The translations under genes and the position numbers were made by a program. From Sipunculus nudus (lineage: Eukaryota; Annelida; Sipuncula; Golfingiida; Sipunculidae), in the NCBI GenBank assembly GCA_026874595.1, contig CM049318.1, forward strand, positions 41,582,456 through 41,646,455: DNA of 64,000 bases, written 5' to 3'. Shown here one piece after another: positions 1 to 12,947 of this stretch. Position 1 is the stretch's first letter; each line of letters starts with the position of its first letter. Under the pieces are notes generated by a model. The model saw only the letters and a list, made by a program, of their open reading frames with translations, was not told the DNA's origin and did not search any database.

Positions 1-184
1 TCAGACCGCCTATCAGACCGGGGAGAGCTATATCAAATGGCAATTTGTTCAGAGCCGGTTTGTCTTATTGTTTAAAAGGTTAGGAATATGGACCACACCT
101 GATGATGCATGTCTGATGAAGGCAAGCCACGGCTTGCAAGACATTTGATGAGAGCTTGTTTGAATGTCCTCCCATTTCTACTAA
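1..184. other. Unique sequence, nothing recognised
   Basis: Low-repeat flank before the trinucleotide repeat. No motif or credible reading frame seen. Confidence 0.4.
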
Positions 185-415
185 CATCATCATCAAAGCC
201 ACCATTATCACCACCATCATCATTATCATCCTCATCATCTTCATCACTATCACCATTATCATCAACAACAACACCATCATCACCTCGATCATCATCACCG
301 TCGTCGTTGTCATCATCATCATCATCATTATCACCACTGTCATCATTATCACCACTATCATCAGCACGATCATCATCATCATCATCGTCATCATTATCAT
401 CATTACCAAACCTTT
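185..415. repeat. Degenerate TCA/ATC trinucleotide repeat
   Basis: Long run of TCA and related triplets (CCA, TTA, TCG) with interruptions. It generates low-complexity frames on both strands: Asp-rich or Met/Ile-rich on minus, Ser-rich or Ile-rich on plus. These look like by-products of the repeat, since each frame is a one-triplet composition bias and none extends into normal-complexity protein. Confidence 0.95.
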
Positions 416-983
416 CAAGCATTGTGTAACTAACATTGTACCCTACTACTGTGATCATGTCTTATATTGACGTACGTCGGAGTGACAGAGCATGATTTAT
501 CTAGGGCTGAACGTATCTGTACAACTTATCTGTATATATGATAATGATATCATAGGATGATACAATTTGGATTAACAGAACAGCATTTGCGGAGCGTGTT
601 TGTAGATGTAACTTCCATGGGTAACCGAACGGAATGGCACATGCATAAGAATATTTAACCTGTAGATTTTGTTTAAATTATAACCCTCCTTCCTTCTTAA
701 AAACATTTTCAATTGTGCACATTATGCTAATATCGATAATTTTTTTTTAGTTTTCTAAATATGCATGGTAAAAAGGTAACTAATTATGTCTGGAGTGTCT
801 GAATACCGTTTAAAACTGTTGAAAAAGTTTTAATATACTTAAACTTCAAAACAATCTTTAAATAACCTAATTTGTCAGATTCGGTGGTGATTTAGGAACT
901 TTATTCGAAATGATACATATCAGTTACCAATATTCTTGTATTATCCACTGGGATTCTTTTTTTTTATTTGTTTGTGTCTGTGT
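416..983. other. AT-rich unique sequence
   Basis: No gene, tandem repeat or recognised dispersed element seen. Confidence 0.4.
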
Positions 984-996
984 GGGGGGGGGGGGG
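984..996. repeat. Poly-G run (13)
   Basis: Uninterrupted G run after a TG-rich stretch, one of about a dozen such runs in the window. Confidence 0.95.
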
Positions 997-1084
997 CACT
1001 ATGTACATCTGCAGATATCTTAATTCCGGTTTCCGAATTGGTGACACAACACAACTTATGTGCAAACACATAATTATCTTGGCA

Positions 1085-1230
1085 TTATTCAGGCTCTGTT
1101 TTACGCACCTGCGGGTCATTGGTGTGTAGCACTGTTGAACCCCCGAAAGGCGCACTCGTTCTTGAGTGAAACACGACCGTTGGGCACACTTTTCCCGTTA
1201 ACCCTGCAGAACACTCAGCCTAGGTTTTGG
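1085..1230 (+). repeat. Dispersed repeat, copy A
   Basis: Shares ordered blocks with 33250-33400: a GCACCTG block followed by GGTGTGTA, then a GGCGC..CTC...GAGT.AAACAC block, then GGGGCAC or GGGCAC. The copies are diverged and copy B carries an extra hairpin. Function unknown; likely a decayed transposable element. Confidence 0.45.
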
Positions 1231-1274
1231 CCGACGGTGAAAAACCCCAGCGTTCCCCAGGGATTCTAATTTAT

Positions 1275-2640
1275 TCTCATAACTTATTTAAAAAATCCTC
1301 CAAGATTCTTCATTCTCTTGTATAATTTACATTTTAATAACGTTGACAGTTTTGTCCCGACGTGGCTCAAGCGTTCCGTATTCAGAGTCTGACACTTAAT
1401 TGATCTTACTTTATTCACTTTTTCTCTTTGGTAATTTATCTCTAAATAAGTTTAAACCCTTAAGTGTTGCAGTATATTTCTAATTGGCAATATTTTGTCC
1501 ATTCATATATCGTATGTCTAATATGGTCTATGTCTTTATAAATAACTAACGATCTTAGTTTTATTGTACCTTTTTATCTCATCTATATTAACATTTAAAC
1601 ATATTCTTATAATTTTTTCTAAAATACCTAGTAAATTAACCTGATCAAATTTTGATTTTTTTTGTTTGAACTCAAATTTCTGATTGACTGATGCATAAAA
1701 CGTTAACTGCACAAATTGTCAAGTTATGACGAGCAACCCGTTTTCTTGATAATGTGTCCTAAGGTAACAATTAGGTAGTTCTAGTTCATTATACAGGGAT
1801 TATCGAATTTGTGGAAGTTAATTAGTCCACTTCCTTTTATGTTTCTGTTTGTGTAAACTTTATTCGCCACAGATTTCATCAATATTATTATTACAATTAT
1901 ATATATCACAGCAGTGACACGTTATTACTCATTATTTAACATATACTACAATATGTATTATCCAGAAATATTATCTATTATAATATATTATATGTTATCT
2001 ATAAATATAAAAGGTGATTGATCATATAATTATGATACAAGGTCCGCTAACAATCAAATAGTAATAGGGCCTTTTTTTCATATATCAATCAGGATCTAAA
2101 AGGTTATTCTTTCCATAAAATATTTCTGTCCCAGAAAAATATATTACACAGGCACACGTTCGATTGCTATTTATAGTGACATCAATATTTAATTTGACAT
2201 ATAACACAAGAGTGCATAATACGCCTGTCCTTTGTCTTGTGACCTTGACCTTATTAAATATGCACACATTCTGCAGACAATTGACCCCCAGAGGATTTAC
2301 TTGAAATTCATACTGAATGCCGTCAAAACCCATCACATTTCTAGTTATCTCAGCAATACCAAAAGGAAGTCTAGTGACCTCTGTCCTAATTAAATATGCA
2401 TGGACTTTGCCTAGAATCCAACATTGGCGAGATAATCTATTCTTAAGTGGTTATAGTGAGTTTCCTGATAATCTATCATAACCCTAGTAAGTTGTCGCGC
2501 CGACACTAAAAGTTAACGGACGGACGGTGCAAATACCATACCGTCTGTATTTATATATTTTCTTCCAGTTTTAAAACATTTTCCCACAAACATTGCCATG
2601 GCGACTGCAACCCCTCAGGTTATAAAACACTCTAAATACA
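1275..2640. other. AT-rich unique sequence
   Basis: Contains short TA-rich patches (around 1900-2040) but no gene or repeat I can name. A frame at 2085-2336 on the minus strand has no recognisable domain. Confidence 0.35.
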
Positions 2641-2819
2641 TACAGTGGAACCCCGCCTTGCGACCACCCCGTAATTGCGACCACCCCCACAAATACGACC
2701 ACTTTCCTTGGTCCCAAATATAAGATCCAGGTAATTAAGAGTCTCAAATACGACTACCCCCAAATTACGACGACTTTGGTCTGTCCCCAAGGTGGTCATA
2801 ATTTTGGGGTTCCACTGTA
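2641..2819. mobile_element. Tigger/pogo-like MITE with TA target duplication
   Basis: CAGTGGAACCCC begins at 2643 and its exact inverse GGGGTTCCACTG ends at 2817; both are bordered by TA (2641-2642, 2818-2819). The inverted similarity continues imperfectly for about 27 bp (a GACCACC block on both sides). The interior repeats CGACCACCCC-like motifs. At 175 bp it cannot encode a transposase. CAGT-start TIRs with TA duplication are typical of pogo/Tigger elements in the Tc1/mariner superfamily; that assignment rests on termini only. Confidence 0.8.
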
Positions 2820-2829
2820 CACTAATGTA

Positions 2830-3300
2830 ACCAGAAATACAGCGTCACACCCGTACCTCCACGAGGATTTCAATCAAACTATGATGCGTGGTACTGGTAG
2901 ACCGGATTAAACGTGTGTTTCAATTCATCGCCATCACGGCTGTATCACAGGTAAGCTCTGGTCGCCAGATTAAAGTCAGCTATTATTACTTGTGAGGGGC
3001 TGATACATCGCAGGGATTAAAATATTGCTATAACTCATAATGGTAAGAAATCCTTTCAAAACAGATAAGGTTGATCAAAATAATCTTAAAGATTTATTGG
3101 ATGGTTCTCTGGGTATTGCTCTGATTATCTGACGAATTTTAACCGTATTCGTTTGTATTTTTTTTCAGTAAAATGTTAACAGACATGCCAGTTAAATACC
3201 TAACCAACCAAACAACCAACAAACGCCGTTAAAAACATAATACCTCCGCCAGTACCTGCTGACCGGCGTTCATTATTATAGGGTTGAACCACTTTGGGAT
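2830..3300. other. Low-repeat unique segment
   Basis: More balanced base composition than its surroundings at 2830-3000, no internal repeats. Could be a conserved non-coding element. A CAG|GTAAG-like string near 2948-2956 is the only splice-like signal and has no coding context. Confidence 0.25.
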
Positions 3301-3830
3301 ACGTTATTGCTCTTTTATGTATTTATATACTCTTTGCCTACCTTTGGGTAGTGTGCTTTATGAATCTGTCCGACGATGTATAAGCCTATCATTGTATTGG
3401 TATATACTTGTTAAAACAGCAGAGGGGATATCACATTGAGAATTTCTCAGCTTGTTAGCCGTGCCATAATACAAGGTTGATGGCCAGACGCGTCTGTTGG
3501 CTTCCACGGAGCCGTGGCGCCAGGCCTTGTAAGGCTTCCCATTGTTAAGCGACGCATGTTGCTGGCTTGTACAAGGAGTGCCAGAAGGACAGAAATTCTC
3601 TGTAGGACACTGCAGGAGGTGTAACCTCAAGATTATTCCTGAACGGTCACGTGGCCCTCAAGGGACGCCTCCTTGTTCAGTGCTTGACCCAAAGGTTAGG
3701 CGTGTGTCATGCGTGCAGCCGTGCACGTAACCGCTCGCAGTGGTCCAGTCGGTGCATACCCTCTGTTGTCATAACGTTTGAAGTATCTGCGTAGAGTTGG
3801 GAGTCAGACTCTTCATCCGCACACCGTCAT
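3300..3830. other. GC-richer island with an open minus frame, function unknown
   Basis: The densest GC stretch of the first 10 kb. A minus-strand frame of 90 codons (3358-3630) runs through it and includes a Cys-rich start (CPTENFCPSGTPC). I do not recognise a domain, and there is no clear splice site or homologous neighbour. It could be a coding relic, a decayed repeat or a regulatory element. Confidence 0.25.
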
Positions 3831-4127
3831 CGCAATAAACATTAGATTGATGGTCAGAGTTTCATAAAGAGAGACAATTTACAACACTAAGACTTAAGCA
3901 CTGCAAGTTGTTTTAATTAGCATCAGCGCATTCTCGTCTACTGATCCTACTCCTATATACCAGCCCGCCCCATCATACACTAACAAGCTTAAATTTTATC
4001 AATTCAGTTATACCAAAATATACTATGAACTTTATCAACTGACAGACCCTCAACAGATTTAAAAATAATTAATGGTCACATTGATTACACTATGATTCTC
4101 AAAGGGAAAAGTTCAGCGAGGGTCTTC

Positions 4128-4196
4128 TTTGGATACAGGTTATCTCCTTGTTGGATACAGGTTAATTCCTTGTTTGATACAGGTTATCTTCTTGTT
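4128..4196. repeat. Short minisatellite, about 22-23 bp x 3
   Basis: Three consecutive units of the form (T)TGATACAGGTTATCTCCTTG with one or two differences each. Confidence 0.85.
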
Positions 4197-4229
4197 TAAC
4201 AGAGACATGCCAGAGACAGAGTCGTCTAG

Positions 4230-4330
4230 TAGGGCTGGGTATCGCCTTCAAATTTCGCATCGCAATATATTGCGATATTTGGTAGCGTATTGCGATAGGT
4301 ATTGCTATATTTTCATTGTATAACACCTCA
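4230..4330. repeat. Possible hAT-like MITE end (GGGCTGGGTATCG)
   Basis: AGTAGGGCTGGGTATCGCC followed by TATTGCGATA-type motifs resembles termini of non-autonomous hAT elements. The reverse motif AGCCCTACT lies near 6043-6051 after a TATCGATA-rich stretch, so 4230-6051 may be one element invaded by other repeats. No target duplication was found; tentative. Confidence 0.3.
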
Positions 4331-4351
4331 AGGAAATAAGTGGTTTTCCAG

Positions 4352-5292
<941 letters not shown>

Positions 5293-5685
5293 ATATATAA
5301 TTAATATTATTATTAAGAATTTTTCATCATATTAAAAATTATGACACCATACAAGTTTATGCAGATCAGATTATACCAAACACGAAATATTGCAACATTA
5401 CTTACTAATATACTGTTGAGATTGCCCAAAGAAACATTTTAAATCTAATTCTTCTTTAGGTCTTAACTTCAATTATAGAATTCTGAACTGTGGTATAACA
5501 CAAAGAGGGATAGATGGTGCGCACAACTACAGCCGTGTATATACCACAGCGCAAGGCTAAACGTCATTAACCAATAATACTGTTGACATTTGATTGCATT
5601 TATCACATTTATTATGAACGAATTATTATGAATGATTATTATAACAGAAAATTACACATGCAGACGCTTGAGTCCCTATTTATAA
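5293..5685. other. AT-rich unique sequence
   Basis: Nothing recognised. Confidence 0.4.
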
Positions 5686-5796
5686 TAAAGTCTTCAAATC
5701 TCCAATGTTCTTAGAGATACTACGAAGCTATTATAGGGTCGTTTGATCTGATTTCATGGTAGTATCTCCAAGAACATTGGATATATGAAAACTTTA
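5686..5796. repeat. Long hairpin (38-bp arms, 35-nt loop)
   Basis: 5686-5723 is the near-complete inverse of 5759-5796; both contain the block CCAATGTTCTT.GAGATACTAC, with only a few mismatches. The size would fit a tiny MITE or a pre-miRNA-like hairpin. No other copy was noticed in the window. Confidence 0.75.
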
Positions 5797-7550
5797 TGCT
5801 TACTGGAACATTTCCTATACTAAACGTCTAAAGACAAGTAGCGGCGTTCAACTTAAGCCTGACATTTATCCTAACCAATGTACATGTAAAACATATGTAA
5901 AGGAAACGTTGATTTAACAAAAAAAATCAGTTTTAGGCACGTTTACAAAATATCGAAAATATCGATATTTGAAAACTGTATCGCTACATGCAATATGCAA
6001 ATCACCGGGTCGTGTTACACCGATAAATCAATAATGTAAGCCCTACTCTCCAGCCGAGTATGTCTTAAAAACACCTTTTTTTTGTTTCGTTTAGTAGGAA
6101 TACAAAACAAACTAACCGATAGTCATTAAACTTTGAGGAGGGACTCGAGGTGCCGGAGAAAACCACACTGAATCCGGATGGAAGAGCGACTGCAGTAGAA
6201 TTACTTTGTCCTGGCGGAGGCATGCACTCTATTGAATGCTACTTAATAAAGTCTAGTTTCCTTATGACAAACACTGACTGGGGGGGGGGGGGCGCTCGAT
6301 GTTCTGTCCTCATAAATATTTAATTTGAATATCTATTATGTGAATTTTAAGTACTCCTACAACTATTGACTATTTATATTTTTCTTTTCTTTATTCCCCA
6401 GTACTTTACATTAGTTTTATACATGCCATATAATCTGGATAAATGTTTCAATAATGATACATTTTATTTCCTTTAGAATGAAGTGCGCTTCCGACAAAGA
6501 AATAACCGCATCACGGTCGAATGGTCTGTTAAAATTTATGGTTTTATCTATAAATTTTTAAATGTTTGCATGCAACTCTCTCACCAGAAATATATGATGA
6601 AAACCCTGTTGCCTTGACGACATATTCTGATAAAACAACTCCAGGTATCTTAACTTACATAGATCAATTAATTCATATTCACATAAAAGGATGTAATAGT
6701 ATTTTTAATTTAGGCTTCGATTTTAAATTTACTTCTGCATGAATGTAACTCAAACATAGTCAGCGACCATTTTGTGTCCGTATACAGTGTAACGCTCGCA
6801 AGTATAGTTATGATTTATTTAAAATAGTTCAATATTGTTCATTCTCAATATAGATGAAGATTATGTATTCATAAAAAGAAATTGTTGGTCCTTTAGAAAC
6901 TGTTTTTTACTACTGTATAATGACCATGGGTATCAGGTCTAAACATCTGAACAGCTTCTCAATGTCAATATTTTCCTGAAAATATATGCTAAATTTGTGC
7001 CATGAGAAATAAATGCTCAACTCTGGATTCCCGTTTTTCTGTACAACGGATTTCCTGCATGCAAAAATATCATACTCCAAACACCTTTATTGTTTGATTG
7101 TATTATTTTATTTCTAAATGACTATTTGCTTTTTTCACATTTCCAAAGAAGTCTTTCATTTAGTGTTATTACAGGAAAAATTGAATTAGTATTCTATGCA
7201 TGTCTATGCATGAATATTTCACAAATTTACTTGATTCTACTTTTTACTTTCGTATATGACAAACTCGCCATTTTTATCAAATATTCCATATATTCTTCAG
7301 TTTCGCTTACACTTAACTTATTCTGCAACATGTCTCGAGCATGACTCGTTGACTTTTTTACATGCCCTGAATAAACAATAAAGTAAATAAAAAAAAGTAG
7401 GGTTCACCATTGAATCACGATAGGATGACAACGTTGGATATAGTAATACATTAATGAATGCTACAATATTTGCTCTAAAGAACCAAATTGAAAAATGTAT
7501 GCAAATCAAGAGAAATATATAGATTTATCCAAAGCTGATATTCGTAAATA
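5797..7550. other. AT-rich sequence with a 13-nt poly-G run
   Basis: Poly-G at 6280-6292; a CCGGAGAAAACC 12-mer at 6153-6164 recurs at 12609-12620. Frames here (7090-7344 plus, 7318-7509 minus) are AT-driven and lack recognisable domains. Confidence 0.35.
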
Positions 7551-7582
7551 TTAAATAGTTTTAATTTTTTTAAAACTTACAT

Positions 7583-7749
7583 ATATATAGGCAGTTATTG
7601 TTTCCATAGTGAGACACACTACGTGTATGACCACCGGGTCCACTGTTGAGCCTTGTCCAGCACTGCGGTATAGCATGATGACTGACTGAGCCAGCTTCAG
7701 GTACAATCTAGTCGATTTTACATCATACACTAGAATAAACCAACGTAAC
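7583..7749 (-). CDS. Possible orphan exon, product unknown
   Basis: On the minus strand an open stretch lies between a TTGTTTTAG acceptor-like site (just above 7749) and a GTAAGT donor-like site (about 7577-7582). The frame reads through with normal-complexity protein, for example YLKLAQSVIMLYRSAGQGST, unlike the low-complexity frames elsewhere. The exon would be about 167 bp. No domain is recognised, no partner exon was found, and the polypyrimidine tract is weak. It may be a chance frame. Confidence 0.15.
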
Positions 7750-7839
7750 CTAAAACAACTCACATCAAATCGATGGCGCATATCCGATCACAGCGGTGTG
7801 GCCCCCGGGGATTTTGAAATAATCTTCGGCATTAGTAAA

Positions 7840-10540
7840 TGCGTTACCAACGAGATTCAGCACACCATCAATCCAATCGATTTAATCTGAATTCATTTCT
7901 TAACCTCAATTCATAGACATTTTATTCACATAAGAAGGTGACATGGGAAACGCAGAGTTAATGCGAAATTTGGAAATTGTAAAATGTTTGATTTTTTCTC
8001 AAAAGTTTCTAGTTTGTGAGACAGTAAATTATATACAGGATTCAGCTGTGGTCTGTTATTTTTTTGTTGTATTTGAGTTACTTATACTTTCAATCAAATC
8101 AGACGGAGATTTCTCTTGAGCAATCAAATTACCTGTTTACGATTGTTGATCAAATAGGAGTCGAATCGTGATTTACAAAAGTCTAGATATCTTCACAGAA
8201 CAATAAATAATATAAGAATATTTAAACGTATTGACAATGAAGCTAATAAAACTAATAATTCTGAGGAGGATTTGACTTTTCTGGTTGCAATCATTTCAAA
8301 TAAAATAAACTAACAATATCGATAACATAGACCAAAAACAATCTGTTTGATCATTCGTGCAAAATATTGTATCAACAATTTACTTTACATCGGCCAGGTA
8401 TTGTATGTTCCCCTTGGTTTATGCGTTGGTTTGTCTGTAACTTCGCTGCAAAAAAGTATTGAGCGGATTTAGGTGAAACATTGTGCAGGGTTAGGATAAC
8501 GCCCAAAGAACAATTTCTTATACGTTGAATGTAGCCTAGATAAGCATCATAAATTTTAATTCAAATGATTGCATACCTTTATGACATTGTGCAATGTTTT
8601 GTCCCAGTGAGGGACAGAGGCATTCCTTTGCATTAGGGCCGGTTCGTACGTGTACACCTGTGACCCGTGTTGGTGAAGGATGACACTCAGATGAAGAACA
8701 GAAGAGGATTTGACAAGGGTCTTAGGCTGGCGAAGGTGTGTAGGTTACGACTACACTTCTGGTAACTGATATTTTATCCAGGACCAATATAGTAAAACAA
8801 ATGACAAATGGCAAAATCATGACATATCATAAGCTATAACGATCTGCTTTCATTGCTCAGCGTCGACGGGGCCTAAAGGCCTTCATAGAAATAATTTAGG
8901 AGCTGTTCCGTACAATATCGCACCTGAAGCAAACATCAACATGGCCGCGGATTTCACGGGTAGAGACACCACTATTAACTTATATATATACGCGCTTTAA
9001 AAAAATCGCCCTTTAGTCATTCGATTAGCACACGCGATGTCTTTCTTATTAATCGACTTGTCAGCTCACTGAATAACAATGCCATATAAACGGAGATTCA
9101 CTCTTTTATAGGATGAAATAAAAAAATGACTTTATGCGACACATGTATTGGGAGCCCGTCCGAGATTTGCTTGTTTGGTCAAGCGCTCTCCTAAATCGAA
9201 TCAGGAACCATTAAAGCGATTGCAGGTTCGGCATGCAAAGTCAAACATTTTGGAAAGGTTATTTAACGCCAACCATAATGGTGTCGTAAGTCTCTTTTAT
9301 TGCTGAAAGGAAGTTATTGATAAAACATTAAGCTTGTCTTTATTACCTTGGGCTGTTTTGAGAACCTGATACCGTGCTGACGGGCCTCCGGGGGCGTTCA
9401 GGGTCTTCGGATTACCGACAGAATGCCGGGCCTTTCGCTCATAATTCTAATGTTTTAACATCTCTTCACGCTATATTACAACAACCGCTATATATCTGAT
9501 AACAGGTACAAGATATGAATTCTTTTATAGGCTGAAAAAAGAAATAAATAAAGTTATAGGTTTAGCAAAAAAAAAAAGAATCTGCGGATTTTACATTAGG
9601 GAACATCCCATCAGTAATCAAATGTTTCGAACGAGATTTCATTTCATGGATATTTGATTCTTAACACTTGTTTATTTAACTATTCCGGAGTGGGAAAGGG
9701 CAGATTTTCAGAATGAAAATAGATTTTTTTTGTATTTCATAACGTAATTTTAAAAAATTATTATTGGATTAATTTACATATTTCTCTTATAAAGAACAAT
9801 ACCGTTTACATTTAAGACATATCCAGATCACTTATCCCGGTTTCTTTGAAATGTTTATAAAAAAGACCAGATTTTAAATGTTTGTTTTCCTTATATGAAA
9901 AATAATTATTATGTTTACGTCAAAATGTGTGTAGAAATTCATTTAACATAATGACTTTTAGAGAGATTCCGCTACTTTATTAACGATAAAATCTATGAAA
10001 ATACAAATATAGTGATAAACAAACTGTTTTTATGTGGTAAAGCAAATTCAGTTTATGCGGATAAGTATTATTTGTTTCTATCAAAATTCGAAAGCTTTTT
10101 TTCCTGAAACAATAAGAAATGAAAACAACCAGGCCCGTGGAAAAGGGGTGTGAGGGAAAGTAATAAGCAAATGGTCAAAACTTTAATAGAAACATTGGAA
10201 AGATAAAAAGTTTGATATTTTTTGTAGTAAATTATTTGGTGGGAGAATTTGTCAACATGGGAAACTTTTGGTGTGAATGAGGATTTTTCACCTTTTTTGC
10301 ACACAGTTCATATTCATTTGAAAAAAAAACCCCTGGAAATGGCATGGTATATTCACTTACAATAAACTGAAATCTTAGATTTATGTTGCGAGCGACAAAA
10401 AGACGAGAACGTTATCCACAAGTTCAAAAATAGTTTAAGCAATTTATCATGTCTTCTTTATTTCTAATTTTGAGATATATTTAAAGAGAAATGCATTTTT
10501 AAATACCAGAGTTTGAACTTTCAATACTGGTCACATAAAT
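7840..10540. other. Mostly unique AT-rich DNA
   Basis: The segment 8400-8560 (TTGTCTGTAACTTCGCTGC..., TTGAGCGGATTTAGGTGAAA) resembles a common molluscan dispersed repeat. A 12-bp palindrome GGCCTAAAGGCC lies near 8870. No gene recognised. Confidence 0.35.
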
Positions 10541-10800
10541 ACCTGTTACGTCGAGATCGGCGTTCGCTGATTGCGACTGAGTATCGGGAACCACAGAAAC
10601 ACGATAAGTAACCGACGCGCACTGCTCGTTGTTCAGTTCCTTAAACGGGACAAGTCATTATGTAGATAAACAGCAATCTCAGTCCTGCCTTGTCTTGATG
10701 CGTCTGTTTGTAAGCGAACCAGAAAATATTCCCGGTAAACAACAGATCGGCATGCCCTGCCATAGAGTCAACCTGGAGTAATGGACACCGTCGAAGGCAA
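10541..10800. other. Low-repeat, GC-richer segment
   Basis: Complex unique sequence with balanced base use between AT-rich flanks. Candidate conserved non-coding element; no direct evidence of function. Confidence 0.2.
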
Positions 10801-10845
10801 AACTGACTTAGTTTTTTTCATTTTGTCTATGTCTATTGGTAATAT

Positions 10846-10849
<4 letters not shown>

Positions 10850-10938
<89 letters not shown>

Positions 10939-10944
10939 GAGAGA
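10850..10944. repeat. Compound microsatellite (TA)n(GA)n
   Basis: TA repeats to about 10894 change directly into GA repeats to about 10944, with one GGG interruption. Confidence 0.97.
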
Positions 10945-10991
10945 CAGAAATCACGTGGAGGTCCCGTTAGTCGTCGTAATTTTGAGGGTTT

Positions 10992-10994
10992 ACT

Positions 10995-11060
<66 letters not shown>
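10992..11060. repeat. (TA)n microsatellite
   Basis: Long TA run with a single AAAT interruption near 11007. Confidence 0.96.
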
Positions 11061-11062
<2 letters not shown>

Positions 11063-11146
11063 CTGACTCAACAGCCGTTAGTGCAACATGCATGGGGTTC
11101 CCCTAAAAATGAAACATGGTACTTTTATCTAGTATTCTCTGATGTA

Positions 11147-11200
11147 CATATATATATATATATATATATATACATAATTATATATATATATTAAAAAATA
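11147..11200. repeat. Interrupted (TA)n microsatellite
   Basis: Two TA blocks separated by CATAATTA. Confidence 0.93.
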
Positions 11201-11437
11201 TATATTCTTCTATTATAAAAAAAAATATTAATTCATGTGATGAAAATGAAATGTTCACTGTTTGAAATTGTAATAGAAATTTACACAATCGATAGAATCC
11301 TTTCAAATTATATCTATCAAATTAAAAAAATCAACAGCCAGAACTAAACTTCCGATAATCTTATTATTTACTCTAATATTTTAAATCTTTAAAGGCAGCA
11401 TTATAAGCTCAAAATCTGCTGTTCGAATTCCCAACAG

Positions 11438-11438
<1 letters not shown>

Positions 11439-11487
<49 letters not shown>
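11439..11487. repeat. (TA)n microsatellite
   Basis: TA run with one AATA slip. Confidence 0.95.
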
Positions 11488-11489
<2 letters not shown>

Positions 11490-11493
<4 letters not shown>

Positions 11494-12695
11494 GTTCAGG
11501 TCGTACATGTGTAGGTTTGGAATCGAGTCAAGATGATCCTATTTATTCTACTGTTTTGTTTTTGCCCTTCATCACCGTGCTACTATATTGATAACTCTTC
11601 CCTTACCATCTTACCATTATTGCATTAACATAACACTAGGGTCCCATGTATGCTTTGGGGTATATTTTCACGTCATATCAGTCACCGTATAACACGTTTA
11701 CCTTTCCCACATGGAAATCTGCAAATGTGATTTTCAATATTTTAAATTATATCATCTGGGAAATTTAATGTGAGAATGTGGATTACCAAGGAATTTTTTT
11801 TTGTTTCCATGGGTCATCTAAAATAACGACAGAACACTATTCTGTAATATCGAGCGCTAGACATGCTCCGTATTTTAGGGTCTGTGGGGTAGAACTGACA
11901 CGGGTCCGGTGACATTTGTGACATTTCCTACTGATGGATGTGTAGTGTGATTTTCCGGAGTCTCAGAGTCAATTATTTCATTGATCGAGCCATTCAAAAC
12001 TCGGGGGAAACAATCTTTAGCTTCTGCACCGCTGGGTTTTAAGTGCAATCCCCAACTTTAACTGACCTGTCACTTCCCGAAGGAGTTTTTCTGGTTCAAC
12101 AGATAGATCATGCACTCTTTTGCTGACTTATTCACTGCAGAACCTCGGAAATGCCAGTTCCACATATTAATAGTTGACAGCAATTTTTTGAAGGCTTTAT
12201 AATATTCCATTGACCGGTGATGCAAAACCGGGAAATCTCTTCCTAATGAAAGGGGAATAATGTCTGACTTAACGGGCACTGACTTTTATGTAAATTGAAA
12301 CTCTCCTTCACACTTTAAACTAAAATGTCGTAATGACTATGTGCCATATTAAAGTTATTCACATGACATTTTGGGTCTTGCTACCATATTTGCCTCAAAT
12401 GAATCTAAATTTTATTTTTAAAATGTTTAATAACGCATAATTACAAAATGGTATTTCTGCCTACCTTGAAGCTATGAAAATGTATTTATACACTTGTTCT
12501 CTTAACAACGTTTGTACGGATAGATAAATTAACTAATGCGAAGCACTTTCTCTATGGCACAAACTGTTTTGTCCGGTAGTCTGCAGGGGTGGTGGAAACA
12601 CGGAGGACCCGGAGAAAACCGCCGAAATTGGACGGACCACTACAGCGCACTGCCATGGCATCGCCGGTAATATTCCTGGATCGCCAGCGGGAGGG
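11490..12695. other. Unique sequence
   Basis: No gene recognised. The stretch 12550-12690 is GC-richer and includes the CCGGAGAAAACC 12-mer shared with 6153-6164. Confidence 0.35.
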
Positions 12696-12947
12696 GACCT
12701 GTTACAACTGATCATGTAATAACCATCTTATAATGTAACATAAACCGATAATGTAATAAGAAATTAACCGATAATGTAACACGCACTGATAACGTAATAA
12801 CAAATCAACGGATAATGTGCTATCAACCGATCACGTTATTATAAATCAGCCGATTATGTAACAACAAATGCTACCCCGATAACGTATATAATACGAAATT
12901 ACCCGATAACATTACAAAGTTCCCTAAGCGTTAATGTAAAACAAAAT

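Noticed and set aside
72-470. Asp-rich, Ser-rich and Ile-rich open frames over the trinucleotide repeat
   Set aside because: They are translations of a degenerate TCA repeat in several registers and both strands, with no complex sequence attached.
9150-9240. Possible tRNA gene (GGTTCGGCATGC near 9225)
   Set aside because: The B-box match is poor, there is no A box at the right distance and no acceptor pairing.
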